The position numbers and the translations under genes were made by a program. A stretch of DNA of 64,000 nt from Lachnospiraceae bacterium (GTDB lineage: Bacteria > Bacillota > Clostridia > Lachnospirales > Lachnospiraceae), in contig WSLY01000001.1 of assembly GCA_013316825.1 (NCBI GenBank), positions 161,884-225,883 of the forward strand, written 5' to 3'. Below are positions 1 to 8,447 of this stretch, piece by piece. How positions within the stretch are numbered: the first letter of the stretch is position 1; every line of letters starts with the position of its first letter. The notes beneath the pieces are model-generated. The model did no database searches, was not told the origin of the DNA, and saw only the letters and a program-made list of their open reading frames with translations.

Positions 1-1
1 A

Positions 2-298
2 TCGGGACTAAAGCCGGAGGATTCCTACCGTCATGCAGAGGAAAAGAAAATCGATGCCGTATTTGCCCTCTGTAAAAAACTAAAGCTTTCCCTGAGCGGC
101 TGTCATTCCTTTGAACATGCACAGGTATGCGCCGGCGGGGTTTCCCTGCGTGAAGTTACGGAAAATCTGGAATCCGTTTTTTGGAAAGACCTGTATATGG
201 CAGGGGAGATGCTGGATGTGGACGGTATCTGCGGCGGCTATAATCTGCAGTGGGCGTGGGCTTCCGGTTATGTGGCGGGCAAGAGTGCCGCAAAATAA
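2..298 (+). CDS. FAD/NAD(P)-dependent oxidoreductase, HI0933/BaiN family (C-terminal part)
   Basis: Only the last 98 codons are in the window; the start lies upstream. The tail reads GGVSLREVTENLES, then GEMLDVDGICGGYNLQWAWA and a final GYVAGKSAAK. This is the typical C-terminus of the HI0933-like flavoproteins, where the GE-LDVDG-CGGYN segment closes over FAD. The substrate of the family is poorly defined. The gene is co-directional with the next flavoenzyme 45 bases downstream, and a perfect hairpin encloses its stop codon. The family call is secure from this tail, but specificity cannot be judged. Confidence 0.85.
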   Translation, partial: SGLKPEDSYRHAEEKKIDAVFALCKKLKLSLSGCHSFEHAQVCAGGVSLREVTENLESVFWKDLYMAGEMLDVDGICGGYNLQWAWASGYVAGKSAAK

Positions 299-317
299 AT
301 TTACGCGGCACTCTTGC
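279..317 (+). repeat. 13-bp perfect inverted repeat around the stop codon
   Basis: Arms GCAAGAGTGCCGC (279-291) and GCGGCACTCTTGC (305-317) are exactly complementary and enclose a 13-nt A/T-rich loop that contains the TAA stop at 296-298. No T-tract follows, so it is not a standard intrinsic terminator. It ends 25 nt before the next start codon. It could stabilise the upstream 3' end or limit read-through into the next flavoprotein gene; that role is inference. Confidence 0.8.
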
Positions 318-342
318 AGTTGTGAAAGAATGGATAAAGAGC

Positions 343-1986
343 ATGATTAGAATTGAACAGATAAAACTAAAAATAGAACAAAAGACTGACGTATTGTACA
401 GGGAGGCAGCCAGAATCTTAAGGATTGCGGAGTGGGATATTCTTTTTCTGCAAATTGTGAAGCGTTCTTTAGATGCGCGAAAAAAGCCGGATTTGTTTTA
501 CAGCTATGTGATAGAGGTAACGATAAAACAGGAAGCAGAAGTATGGAAGCGCTGTGCCAAAGGAAGAAGCGGACGTATAGAAGCGGGCGGGCACTTTCTC
601 TCTTTACGGCAGGCGGAGGAGTATGTGTTTCCCGTTTTCCATACGGGCGAATGTGTGGAGCGCCCTGTGATAGCAGGTATGGGACCTGCAGGTCTTTTCT
701 GCGCTTATTTTCTGGCAAGGGAAGGATACCGTCCGATTCTTTTGGAGCGTGGGAAGGACGTGGATGCCAGACAGAGGGATGTGGAAGCATTTTGGGCGGG
801 CGGCATTCTGAATCCCGAGTCCAATGTACAGTTTGGAGAAGGCGGGGCAGGCACTTTTTCGGACGGCAAGCTGAATACGCTGGTAAAGGATACCCATGGA
901 AGAAACAGGGAGGTTCTGCGTCTGTTCGTCAGGTTTGGCGCGCCGGAGGAAATTTTATTTGACAATAAACCGCACATTGGCACGGACATTCTGCGCACAG
1001 TAGTAAAAAATATGCGGGAAGAAATAAAGCGTCTTGGCGGCGAGGTCCGTTTTCAAAGTCAGGTGACGGAGATAAAGGTAGCGGACGGCGGCATAGACGG
1101 CGTTGTGATAAACGGCGTGCAGCTTTTGGAGACGAAGACGCTGGTGCTTGCCGTTGGGCACAGCGCACGCAATACCTTTTCCATGCTGTATGAAAAAGGT
1201 ATTCCCATGGAGGCGAAGCCCTTTGCGGTGGGCTTCCGTGTGGAACACAGACAGGCGTTTATCGACGAAAGCATGTATGGAAATACGGGAAGGACCGCGG
1301 GCGGCGCACTTCCTGCGGCAGCCTATAAGGTGACGGCAAAAGCGGAGGATGGCAGGGGCGTCTATTCTTTCTGTATGTGTCCGGGCGGTTATGTGGTAAA
1401 CGCTTCCTCCGAACAAGGCAGACTTTGCACAAATGGTATGAGTTACAGTGGGCGGGATGGAGAAAATGCCAACAGCGCGGTGATTGTTTCCGTAACGCCG
1501 GCAGATTATAAAGAGAAGCATCCCCTTGCCGGCGTCGCTTTTCAGCAAAAGCTGGAAGAAAGGGCATACCTTGCCGGTGCGGGACGTGTGCCGGTACAGA
1601 CGTATGGAAGCTTTCGGGCATCTATAAAAGAAAAAACGGCACTGCCGCCCGATCAGGGCGCGGCTTTTCTGCCTGCTGTCAAAGGGGAATACGTTTTTGC
1701 CGATATCACGGAAATTTTACCGGAGGCACTAAACAGAGATATTGTGGAAGGTATGGAGCAGTTTGGCAGGCAGATAAAAGGTTTTGACAGAGCGGATACG
1801 CTGCTTTTGGCGGTGGAGAGCAGAACCTCTTCCCCTTTAAGAATCCTGCGGGACGATACGCTGCAATCCGAAATCCGCGGGCTGTTTCCCTGTGGGGAGG
1901 GCGCCGGTTATGCAGGTGGAATCACCTCCGCGGCAATGGACGGCATCAAGGTGGCGGAGGCTGTGGCGGCAAGACTGGCGGATTAA
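343..1986 (+). CDS. FAD-dependent dehydrogenase (COG2509-type)
   Basis: Protein of 547 residues starting at ATG 343; longer in-frame starts would run back through the hairpin and the previous gene. After an N-terminal region of about 100 residues comes a dinucleotide-binding motif, GMGPAGLFCAYFLAREGY, followed by LERG. Further on are FGEGGAGTFSDGKLNT, GHSARNTF and the closing segment GLFPCGEGAGYAGGITSAAMDG that contacts FAD. This layout is that of uncharacterised flavin dehydrogenases of COG2509, usually about 530-550 residues. It is presumably a soluble redox enzyme of unknown substrate. It follows another flavoprotein gene, but the two belong to different families. Confidence 0.85.
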   Translation: MIRIEQIKLKIEQKTDVLYREAARILRIAEWDILFLQIVKRSLDARKKPDLFYSYVIEVTIKQEAEVWKRCAKGRSGRIEAGGHFLSLRQAEEYVFPVFHTGECVERPVIAGMGPAGLFCAYFLAREGYRPILLERGKDVDARQRDVEAFWAGGILNPESNVQFGEGGAGTFSDGKLNTLVKDTHGRNREVLRLFVRFGAPEEILFDNKPHIGTDILRTVVKNMREEIKRLGGEVRFQSQVTEIKVADGGIDGVVINGVQLLETKTLVLAVGHSARNTFSMLYEKGIPMEAKPFAVGFRVEHRQAFIDESMYGNTGRTAGGALPAAAYKVTAKAEDGRGVYSFCMCPGGYVVNASSEQGRLCTNGMSYSGRDGENANSAVIVSVTPADYKEKHPLAGVAFQQKLEERAYLAGAGRVPVQTYGSFRASIKEKTALPPDQGAAFLPAVKGEYVFADITEILPEALNRDIVEGMEQFGRQIKGFDRADTLLLAVESRTSSPLRILRDDTLQSEIRGLFPCGEGAGYAGGITSAAMDGIKVAEAVAARLAD

Positions 1987-2002
1987 GGCAGGAATCAATT
2001 GC

Positions 2003-2051
2003 CGAAGGCAGACAAACCGCCACAATACGAAGGCAGACAAACCGCCACAAT
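2003..2051 (+). repeat. Tandem duplication of a 24-bp unit
   Basis: Two identical 24-bp copies (2003-2026 and 2028-2051) are separated by one base. Each begins CGAAGGCAGACAAACC and ends GCCACAAT. They lie between the flavoprotein stop and the proB promoter, with the second copy ending four bases before the -35 box. The copies are non-coding on both strands as far as I can see. Confidence 0.9.
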
Positions 2052-2054
2052 GCA

Positions 2055-2083
2055 TTGACTAACAAAAGGAAATAAAGTAAAAT
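2055..2083 (+). promoter_or_regulatory. Promoter of the proB operon
   Basis: TTGACT (2055-2060), a 17-base spacer and TAAAAT (2078-2083) make a good housekeeping promoter. It would start transcription near 2090, about 40 bases before proB. No T-box or attenuator is evident in the short leader. Confidence 0.7.
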
Positions 2084-2131
2084 AGATGCCGTGATTTATA
2101 GAGAAAAACGGCAGAAAAGAAAAGGAATGGC

Positions 2132-3025
2132 ATGACAGATTACAGGAAAGTACTGCGGGATAAAAAAAGAATTGTGGTTAAAATAGGCTCTTCCTCCTTA
2201 CAGCATAAAAGCACGGGAGATTTAGACTATATCAAGCTGGAAAAACTGGTAAGGGAATTGTGCGACATCCGCAATCAGGGAAAGGATGTGGTTTTGGTGA
2301 GCTCAGGGGCAATTGCCGTTGGCAAAAAGGCGGTAAAACCGTATAAGGGCAGCGCCAAAGAAGAAGCATCGCCGATTGCTTTCAAGCAGGCGTGTGCCGC
2401 CGTAGGACAGGCGAGGCTGATGATGACCTATCAGAAGCTGTTTTCGGAGTACAATCAGATTGTGGCGCAGATTCTGATGACGAAAAATACGGTAGTGGAT
2501 GATTTAAACCGTTACAATGCGCACAATACCTTTTTTGAGCTTTTGCGCATGGGGATTATTCCCATCGTCAATGAAAACGATACGATAGCCACCTATGAGA
2601 TAAATGTGGCGGCAGATAACGACACGCTGATTGGCGATAACGATACCTTATCGGCAATTGTTTCGGCGTTGGTGGAAGCAGATTTGCTGATACTGCTTTC
2701 CGATATTGACGGTTTGTATACAGATGACCCGCGCTGCAGCAAGGACGCCAGATTTATTGAAGTGGTGGAGGAGCTGACTGACGAATATATGCATATGGGA
2801 AAAGCAAGTACCGGAAGCAGTGTGGGAACCGGCGGCATGAATACCAAGATGACGGCGGCACAAATTGCCACAAGCGCAGGCACGGATATGGTGATTGCCA
2901 ACAGCAGGGACGTTGGTGTGCTGCACCGCATTTTGGACGGAGAAAACGAAGGAACGCTTTTTGTGGCGCATAAGGATAACGCATTTGCGCTTGCAGAGTT
3001 TGTCGAAAATCTGCACAAGGTATAG
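2132..3025 (+). CDS. proB: Glutamate 5-kinase
   Basis: ATP-dependent phosphorylation of L-glutamate to gamma-glutamyl phosphate, the first step of proline synthesis in the cytosol. The 297-residue protein is an amino-acid kinase domain: KIGSSSL near residue 17, LVSSGAIAVG, NENDT, DNDTLSAIV, LLSDIDGLYT and GTGGMNTKM. It ends after the kinase domain, so the C-terminal PUA domain of the roughly 370-residue enterobacterial and Bacillus enzymes is absent. ProB is normally feedback-inhibited by proline through the kinase domain. An AAGGAAT ribosome site precedes the ATG. It is first in an operon that ends with proA. Confidence 0.95.
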   Translation: MTDYRKVLRDKKRIVVKIGSSSLQHKSTGDLDYIKLEKLVRELCDIRNQGKDVVLVSSGAIAVGKKAVKPYKGSAKEEASPIAFKQACAAVGQARLMMTYQKLFSEYNQIVAQILMTKNTVVDDLNRYNAHNTFFELLRMGIIPIVNENDTIATYEINVAADNDTLIGDNDTLSAIVSALVEADLLILLSDIDGLYTDDPRCSKDARFIEVVEELTDEYMHMGKASTGSSVGTGGMNTKMTAAQIATSAGTDMVIANSRDVGVLHRILDGENEGTLFVAHKDNAFALAEFVENLHKV

Positions 3026-3041
3026 GAAGGAGATAATCCCT

Positions 3042-3266
3042 ATGAATATGGAGGAGCGGATTCAAAGAATCAATGAGCTCTATCACAAATCAAAGGCGGA
3101 GGGGCTTACGCCTGAGGAGAAGGAAGAAAACGAACGCCTGCGGGCGGAATATATCCAGAATATCCGAAGCAATCTGCGGGCGCAGCTCAACAACATCGAC
3201 ATGGTAAACGAGGACGGAACCGTAGAAAATCTGGGTGATAAGTATGGCGGCAGGGGAACACATTGA
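3042..3266 (+). CDS. DUF896 family protein (YnzC-like)
   Basis: A 74-residue protein beginning MNMEERIQRINELYHKSK after AGGAAGGAGATAATCCCT; a second ATG at 3048 is an alternative. The pattern of an N-terminal helical hairpin (RINELYHKSKAEGLT, then EEKEENERLRAEYI) followed by NLRAQLNNI and a loose tail matches DUF896, whose Bacillus member YnzC is encoded next to the SOS division inhibitor gene yneA. The function is not established. Here it sits in the proline operon, 16 bases after proB, and its end overlaps possible longer starts of the next gene. Confidence 0.85.
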   Translation: MNMEERIQRINELYHKSKAEGLTPEEKEENERLRAEYIQNIRSNLRAQLNNIDMVNEDGTVENLGDKYGGRGTH

Positions 3267-3276
3267 GGAAAGCGTG

Positions 3277-3831
3277 ATGGAAAGTAAGGAGAAGATGCGA
3301 AAGCGCATATTGGAACGAAGAGACGCCTTGACACCGGCAGAACGGATGCGTTCCGAGATTTTGGTGACGGAGCGTATTTTAGGGCATCAGTGGTACTATA
3401 AGGCGGGAGAAATCCTGCTTTTTGCAAGCTGCGGCAGCGAAATCAGTACGAGGGGTATTATGGAAGATGCCTTTATGAGCGGCAAACAAGTATACCTGCC
3501 CAAGGTAGAAGGCGAAACGATGCAGTTTTACCGTATTGCGCCGGATGAGCTGCTTCGGAAAGGGTACGGCGGTATTTTGGAACCATCCGGTGAGAAAGAA
3601 AAAAGATTTTGTTATGATAAAAACCGGCGGGATGCCATTTTGATGCTGATGCCGGGCGCTGCTTTTGACCCTATGCGCAACCGCATTGGTTATGGCAAAG
3701 GGTTTTATGACAGGTATCTGGCGGATAAGCCGGATTTACATACTATAGCGATTGGCTTTGACTGTCAGATGGTGGCACAGATTGAGAGCTGCACCACAGA
3801 TATAAAACCCATGCAGGTGATATGCCTGTAA
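3277..3831 (+). CDS. 5-formyltetrahydrofolate cyclo-ligase
   Basis: Converts 5-formyl-THF to 5,10-methenyl-THF with ATP. I chose ATG 3277 (MESKEKMRKRILERRDAL), which has GAGGAA seven bases upstream; an in-frame ATG at 3235 would overlap the previous gene by 32 bases. The 184-residue protein has the N-terminal basic helix (RKRILERRDALTPAERM), the substrate region LPKVEGETMQFYRI and the hallmark C-terminal block MPGAAFDPMRNRIGYGKGFY with DRYL. It is embedded between proB and proA, which suggests co-expression for operon-economy reasons rather than a direct proline role. Confidence 0.93.
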   Translation: MESKEKMRKRILERRDALTPAERMRSEILVTERILGHQWYYKAGEILLFASCGSEISTRGIMEDAFMSGKQVYLPKVEGETMQFYRIAPDELLRKGYGGILEPSGEKEKRFCYDKNRRDAILMLMPGAAFDPMRNRIGYGKGFYDRYLADKPDLHTIAIGFDCQMVAQIESCTTDIKPMQVICL

Positions 3832-3839
3832 GATTCTTG

Positions 3840-3866
3840 TTTGTGTCTGCGCGCACTTGACACAAA
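3840..3866 (+). repeat. Hairpin between the cyclo-ligase gene and proA
   Basis: TTTGTGTC (3840-3846 region) pairs with GACACAA(A) (3859-3866) around an 11-base loop rich in GC. No T-run follows, so it is not a classic terminator. It may tune proA expression relative to proB; this is inference. Confidence 0.5.
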
Positions 3867-3905
3867 TGCAGTTATCGGAAAATGGTGTGCAGAAATGAGG
3901 CGTAT

Positions 3906-5153
3906 ATGGTAAACTTAGAGGAAATCGGAAAAAAGGCCGTCACAGCAAAATACAGCCTGCAGGGAAAGAATACAGAGGAAAAAAATGCAGCGCTATTTTT
4001 GATTGCGGACAGGCTGACAGAAAATACGGAAGCTATTTTAACGGCAAATGCGAAGGATGTGGCGGCAGGTGAGAAGAACGGGATGCACGCCGGACTGATA
4101 GACCGCCTGCGCCTGACAGAGGAGCGAATCCTCGCCATGGCACAGGGGCTTCGTCAGATTGCGGCGCTGCCTGACCCCGTGGGGGAGATTTTGGAACAGT
4201 TTACCCGTCCCAATGGGCTTAGGATAGAAAAGAGGCGGGTGCCTGTCGGTGTGATTGGTATTATTTATGAATCACGTCCGAATGTGACGGCGGATGCCTT
4301 TGGCTTGTGCTTTAAGGCAGGAAACGCCGTTATCCTAAAAGGCGGCAGCGATGCGCTAAACTCCAACAAAGCCATTACCGATATTATCAGATCCGCGCTT
4401 TTAGAGGCAGGGATGACGGCGGATGTTTTGCAGCTTTTAGAGACAACGGAGCGGGCGGTGACGGCGGCTTTTATGAGACTAAACGGATATGTGGATTTGC
4501 TGATTCCCAGAGGCGGCGCAGGGCTGATAAAGAGCGTGGTGGAAAACAGCACCATTCCCGTGATTGAGACGGGGACGGGCAACTGCCATGTCTATGTGGA
4601 CAAGGATGCAGACTTGACTATGGCAGTCAATATTATTCGGAATGCCAAAACCCAGCGGATTGGGGTCTGCAATGCCTGTGAATCTTTGGTGGTGCATTCC
4701 GCCGTCATAGAAAAGCTTCTGCCCGCGCTTAGGGAAGCGCTTTCACCTTATGCGGTAGAGATGCGGGGAGATGAGAGAGTACGGGAAATCCTGCCGGACT
4801 GTGTGCCGGCACAGGATGGGGATTATGGAACGGAATATCTGGATTATATCCTTTCCCTTAAGACCGTTGACAGCGTGGAGGAGGCTGTTGCCCATATCAA
4901 CCGCTATAATACAAAGCATTCCGAGACAATAGTTACGGAAAATAAAGAAGCGGCGGAAATTTTCCTAGACGGTGTGGATGCCGCCTGCGTCTATGTAAAT
5001 GCTTCTACCCGTTTTACGGACGGCTTTGAGTTTGGCTTTGGCGCGGAGATTGGCATCAGCACGCAGAAGCTGCACGCCAGAGGTCCTATGGGATTAAAGG
5101 AGCTGACTTCCTACAAATATGTTATACGCGGAAACGGGCAGATCAGAGAGTAG
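3906..5153 (+). CDS. proA: Gamma-glutamyl phosphate reductase
   Basis: NADPH-dependent reduction of gamma-glutamyl phosphate to glutamate semialdehyde, the second step of proline synthesis. ATG 3906 follows GAGG with a five-base spacer; an upstream in-frame ATG at 3882 lacks one. The 415-residue protein shows [12 protein letters not shown], the nucleotide site [25 protein letters not shown], the catalytic-Cys segment [15 protein letters not shown], and the C-terminal [20 protein letters not shown], all diagnostic of ProA in the aldehyde dehydrogenase superfamily. It is the last enzyme gene of the proB operon. Confidence 0.95.
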   Translation: MVNLEEIGKKAVTAKYSLQGKNTEEKNAALFLIADRLTENTEAILTANAKDVAAGEKNGMHAGLIDRLRLTEERILAMAQGLRQIAALPDPVGEILEQFTRPNGLRIEKRRVPVGVIGIIYESRPNVTADAFGLCFKAGNAVILKGGSDALNSNKAITDIIRSALLEAGMTADVLQLLETTERAVTAAFMRLNGYVDLLIPRGGAGLIKSVVENSTIPVIETGTGNCHVYVDKDADLTMAVNIIRNAKTQRIGVCNACESLVVHSAVIEKLLPALREALSPYAVEMRGDERVREILPDCVPAQDGDYGTEYLDYILSLKTVDSVEEAVAHINRYNTKHSETIVTENKEAAEIFLDGVDAACVYVNASTRFTDGFEFGFGAEIGISTQKLHARGPMGLKELTSYKYVIRGNGQIRE

Positions 5154-5196
5154 GTAATGATAAAAAGCAGGCGGTAAAAGCAGTAGGGGTAAATAT

Positions 5197-7167
5197 ATGA
5201 AAAATATCATTGTTTATCATAAGAAAGCATTACAAATTGCGGTTGGAATATGGATTTTTTTTGTTGGAGCGGGACTGCTTTTTTCCGGATGCGCCGATGC
5301 GGAAAAAGGAGGCTCTTTTGCACAGTTATGCCAATCTGTTCTTCCGAAAAGCAGACTATTCATGGCGGTTGACGGCTTTAACGGTTTTTGTACGGAAATA
5401 AAACAGCAAACAGAAGCATTTTATGCCGAAGCCGTCAGACGGTATGAGACTTATATACCTGATATGGAGGAAGCGCTCTTGGCTTACCGGGAAAACAGGG
5501 ATTATGCGGTGCAGTATGCCGCATATGACAGATATTTTTATTGTGATGCTTTCTGCCTGCCGGAGGGAACGATTACCATATTGGCAAAAAACAATATCTG
5601 TCAGGGCTTTCGTATGAATCTGCACTGCAAAGAAGGGGATACGGAAATTACAAGAAATGACAAAGATGCGCTTTATCGGGAAATTTTGTGTGAGTACTAT
5701 GAAATCGGTGATATCCGTTATTTTTCTTATGCAGATTCCCTTGCGGAGAATGCAGAATGTATCATTCCCAATTTTATGTGTATGACAGAGCTTGATAATG
5801 TTTACGGGATTGATAAGGAAAAAGAATCTTACACTGTGTACTTGCAGACATTCTATGATATGGCGGATTTTTTCTGGGAGGCAGAGGTAAGCGGACCTGT
5901 GCGGGAATATATAGAGCTTGACGGCAGCCTATACCGGATAGATAGGAGTCATAAGGCTCTTTTTCCGGTCAATGAACCGGCATGTACGCTTCCCACCGGC
6001 ACGCCGGCTTCTGTGGACTACATATACCAAAATTTCATTTACAGCCAAAAGGAGCTTTGCCAAAGCGTTTTCTATGAGACCGCAGTTTCCGAAAAAGATG
6101 TGGAAGAGATTTTGCCTGCTGGGTACAAGATGCTATGGAATGATTATACCGTGGGCGATATGGACGGGGACGGTATTTTGGATATCCTTGCAGTGATTTG
6201 TCCCGTGCTGGATTCTTATGAATACAAAGGATCGTATGGAGAAGATTCTCCCTATCGGCTTGTACCGGAATATTTTTATCAGGAGCTTTGGTTCTTTGCA
6301 GGGCAGCCGGATGGCAGCTATCAGGGAGAATGCCTGTCCGATTCCATTGTGGGAGACGATACCTATACCCTGACGGATATCACTGCGTTTGACGGCGGTT
6401 TTTTTATGGAGTACTTTGTCGGACGTGCTCCTTTTGAAATGAAGCTTTATAAAATCGTATATGAAGGCGGCGAATGGAGACTGGCGAAACAGTTTGGAAA
6501 TGATAGCTATTCTACACCGGAAAGTTTTTGGATTTATACCGAAGGTATCCTGAACGCCAACGAACCTTATTGCGTTTCTGTAAAAGACTTTGTAAACGAA
6601 CAGTATGCCTTCCTTTTGCGTTATTCTTATGCAGATTACGGCGGCCTTTTCGTGGTGGCAGAGGAAACGGGCAAGGAGCATGTTTATGAAACCTTGCAAC
6701 ACGAAATAGATAATCTGTTTCAGGCAATGGAAGAGCTGGATGAATGTCATGATGCTTTGCTTGAGAGCAATGTCATTTTCCTGAACAGCAGGGTCGCCGT
6801 AGTGAGTTTTCGTTTTTTTGATAAGACAGAGGAAGGGATGGATGTTTTTCGGTATCTTCCCGTCAGCATCGACTTGCAGACAGGAGAGAAAATTGATTTT
6901 AGGGATTATATTACCGCCGAAGAGCTTAAGGAGCTGCTTGCCTGTACCAATCCGTACTGTAAAACAGCGGAAAATCTTACCTTGTTTGAGTTCTATGATG
7001 ACTATGAAACGTTGTTAAAAGCAGGAGAGGATTCTATAGCGCTTTGTCTGGTACACGAGGGACTGCTTGTTTTTAATGGAAGGGAAGGCTGGCCTGCATG
7101 CTGCCTGATACCGCGCATAAAACTGATAGACAGCCCGCTGGCGGTATTCTGGGACGACTGGCAGTAA
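5197..7167 (+). CDS. Predicted lipoprotein of unknown function
   Basis: A 656-residue protein that I do not recognise as a whole. It begins with a signal peptide (residues 1-31, hydrophobic [16 protein letters not shown]) and a lipobox LFSGC with Cys32, so it should be anchored outside the membrane. Near residue 321 is a DMDGDGILD segment, a calcium-loop-like motif of the kind seen in FG-GAP repeats, in a context [15 protein letters not shown]. Near residue 560 the run [19 protein letters not shown] recalls the C-terminal part of DUF3298-type extracellular domains; that match is weak. It is Tyr, Phe and acid rich. It sits between proA and pepT with a GTAGGGG ribosome site. Confidence 0.6.
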   Translation: MKNIIVYHKKALQIAVGIWIFFVGAGLLFSGCADAEKGGSFAQLCQSVLPKSRLFMAVDGFNGFCTEIKQQTEAFYAEAVRRYETYIPDMEEALLAYRENRDYAVQYAAYDRYFYCDAFCLPEGTITILAKNNICQGFRMNLHCKEGDTEITRNDKDALYREILCEYYEIGDIRYFSYADSLAENAECIIPNFMCMTELDNVYGIDKEKESYTVYLQTFYDMADFFWEAEVSGPVREYIELDGSLYRIDRSHKALFPVNEPACTLPTGTPASVDYIYQNFIYSQKELCQSVFYETAVSEKDVEEILPAGYKMLWNDYTVGDMDGDGILDILAVICPVLDSYEYKGSYGEDSPYRLVPEYFYQELWFFAGQPDGSYQGECLSDSIVGDDTYTLTDITAFDGGFFMEYFVGRAPFEMKLYKIVYEGGEWRLAKQFGNDSYSTPESFWIYTEGILNANEPYCVSVKDFVNEQYAFLLRYSYADYGGLFVVAEETGKEHVYETLQHEIDNLFQAMEELDECHDALLESNVIFLNSRVAVVSFRFFDKTEEGMDVFRYLPVSIDLQTGEKIDFRDYITAEELKELLACTNPYCKTAENLTLFEFYDDYETLLKAGEDSIALCLVHEGLLVFNGREGWPACCLIPRIKLIDSPLAVFWDDWQ

Positions 7168-7193
7168 GCGGTATTATGGAAAAGGAGAAGAAG

Positions 7194-8429
7194 ATGTCAA
7201 AGGTTATCGATTTGTTTTTGGAATATGTCAGACTGGACACCCAGTCAACAGAAGAGAGTAATACCACGCCAAGCACCTTAAAGCAGCATATGCTGGCAAA
7301 GCTTTTGGTGAAACAGCTTACGGACATGGGGGCGGCAGAAATCACCTATGATGAGGCGCACTGCTATGTGTACGCCTCCATTCCCGCCGCACGGGAGTTT
7401 GAAGACGCGCCTGTGCTGGGATTTATCGCCCATATGGATACATCACCTGCCGTATCGGGCGCAGGTGTGAAGCCCCGCATTGTGAACGCCTATGACGGTG
7501 GGGATATCGTGTTAAACGAGGCGGAAGGCATTGTGCTAAAAAGGGCGGATTTTCCGGAGCTTTCCCTGTATGAAGGACAGGATTTGATAGTGACGGACGG
7601 CACAACGCTTTTGGGTGCCGATGATAAAGCTGGGGTTGCGGAGATTATGGCGATGGCAGAATATTTGTTACAAAATCCACAGCTTCCCCATGGAAAAATC
7701 AGGATTGGATTTACGCCGGATGAGGAGGTTGGCGCCGGCACGGATTATTTTGACATAGCCCTCTTTGGCGCGGATTTCGCCTATACCGTGGACGGCGGCA
7801 GAGTTGGTGAACTGGAGTATGAAAACTTTAATGCGGCAGGGGCAAAAGTGTGTGTGCAGGGCAGAAGCGTGCATCCTGGCGATGCGAAGGGCAAAATGGT
7901 GAATGCCATTTTGGTGCTGCAGGAGTTTCAGTCTCTGCTTCCTATCTATGAAAATCCTATGTATACGGAAGGCTATGAAGGGTTTTATCACCTTGACAGC
8001 ATAAACGGCACAGTGGAGGAAGCGGCTGCGGACTACATTATCAGGGACCATTCCAGAGAAAAATTTGAGAAGAAAAAGAAGTATTTTGCCCAGATGGGCG
8101 AATTCCTCAATATGAAGTACGGAAGTGGAACGGTTACTGTCAAAATAAAAGATTCTTACTACAATATGCGGGAAATCATGGAACAGCACATGCATCTGAT
8201 TGACAATGCAAAAGAGGCGATGGAGGAGCTTTCCATTGTGCCCATCGTGCAGCCCATCAGAGGCGGTACCGACGGCGCGAGGCTTTCCTTTATGGGGCTT
8301 CCCTGTCCGAATCTGGGAACCGGCGGACATAATTGTCACGGCAAGTATGAGTATGCCTGTGTACAGTCCATGGAGCGGAATGTGGAGCTGTTAATCAGGA
8401 TTGCCGGAAAGTATGCAGAGCGCAGATAA
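7194..8429 (+). CDS. pepT: Peptidase T (tripeptide aminopeptidase)
   Basis: Zinc aminopeptidase of family M20 that releases N-terminal residues from tripeptides in the cytosol. ATG 7194 has AAAGGAG close upstream; longer in-frame starts run into the lipoprotein gene. The 411-residue protein carries the M20 metal-ligand motifs: [10 protein letters not shown] with its His-x-Asp, [28 protein letters not shown] with the catalytic Glu pair, [14 protein letters not shown] in the lid domain, [10 protein letters not shown] and the closing [13 protein letters not shown]. Length and motif order are those of PepT. Confidence 0.95.
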   Translation: MSKVIDLFLEYVRLDTQSTEESNTTPSTLKQHMLAKLLVKQLTDMGAAEITYDEAHCYVYASIPAAREFEDAPVLGFIAHMDTSPAVSGAGVKPRIVNAYDGGDIVLNEAEGIVLKRADFPELSLYEGQDLIVTDGTTLLGADDKAGVAEIMAMAEYLLQNPQLPHGKIRIGFTPDEEVGAGTDYFDIALFGADFAYTVDGGRVGELEYENFNAAGAKVCVQGRSVHPGDAKGKMVNAILVLQEFQSLLPIYENPMYTEGYEGFYHLDSINGTVEEAAADYIIRDHSREKFEKKKKYFAQMGEFLNMKYGSGTVTVKIKDSYYNMREIMEQHMHLIDNAKEAMEELSIVPIVQPIRGGTDGARLSFMGLPCPNLGTGGHNCHGKYEYACVQSMERNVELLIRIAGKYAERR

Positions 8430-8447
8430 GGGAGAAAGTCAAGAGAA

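Noticed and set aside
955..1548. Long antisense open frame inside the flavoprotein gene
   Set aside because: It lacks a ribosome site and recognisable motifs, and lies opposite a well-supported coding sequence.
2003..2051. Possible CRISPR fragment
   Set aside because: Two copies only, separated by one base, with no spacers and no cas genes.
3857..3862. TTGACA before proA as a promoter
   Set aside because: No acceptable -10 hexamer lies 16-18 bases downstream, and it is part of a hairpin arm.
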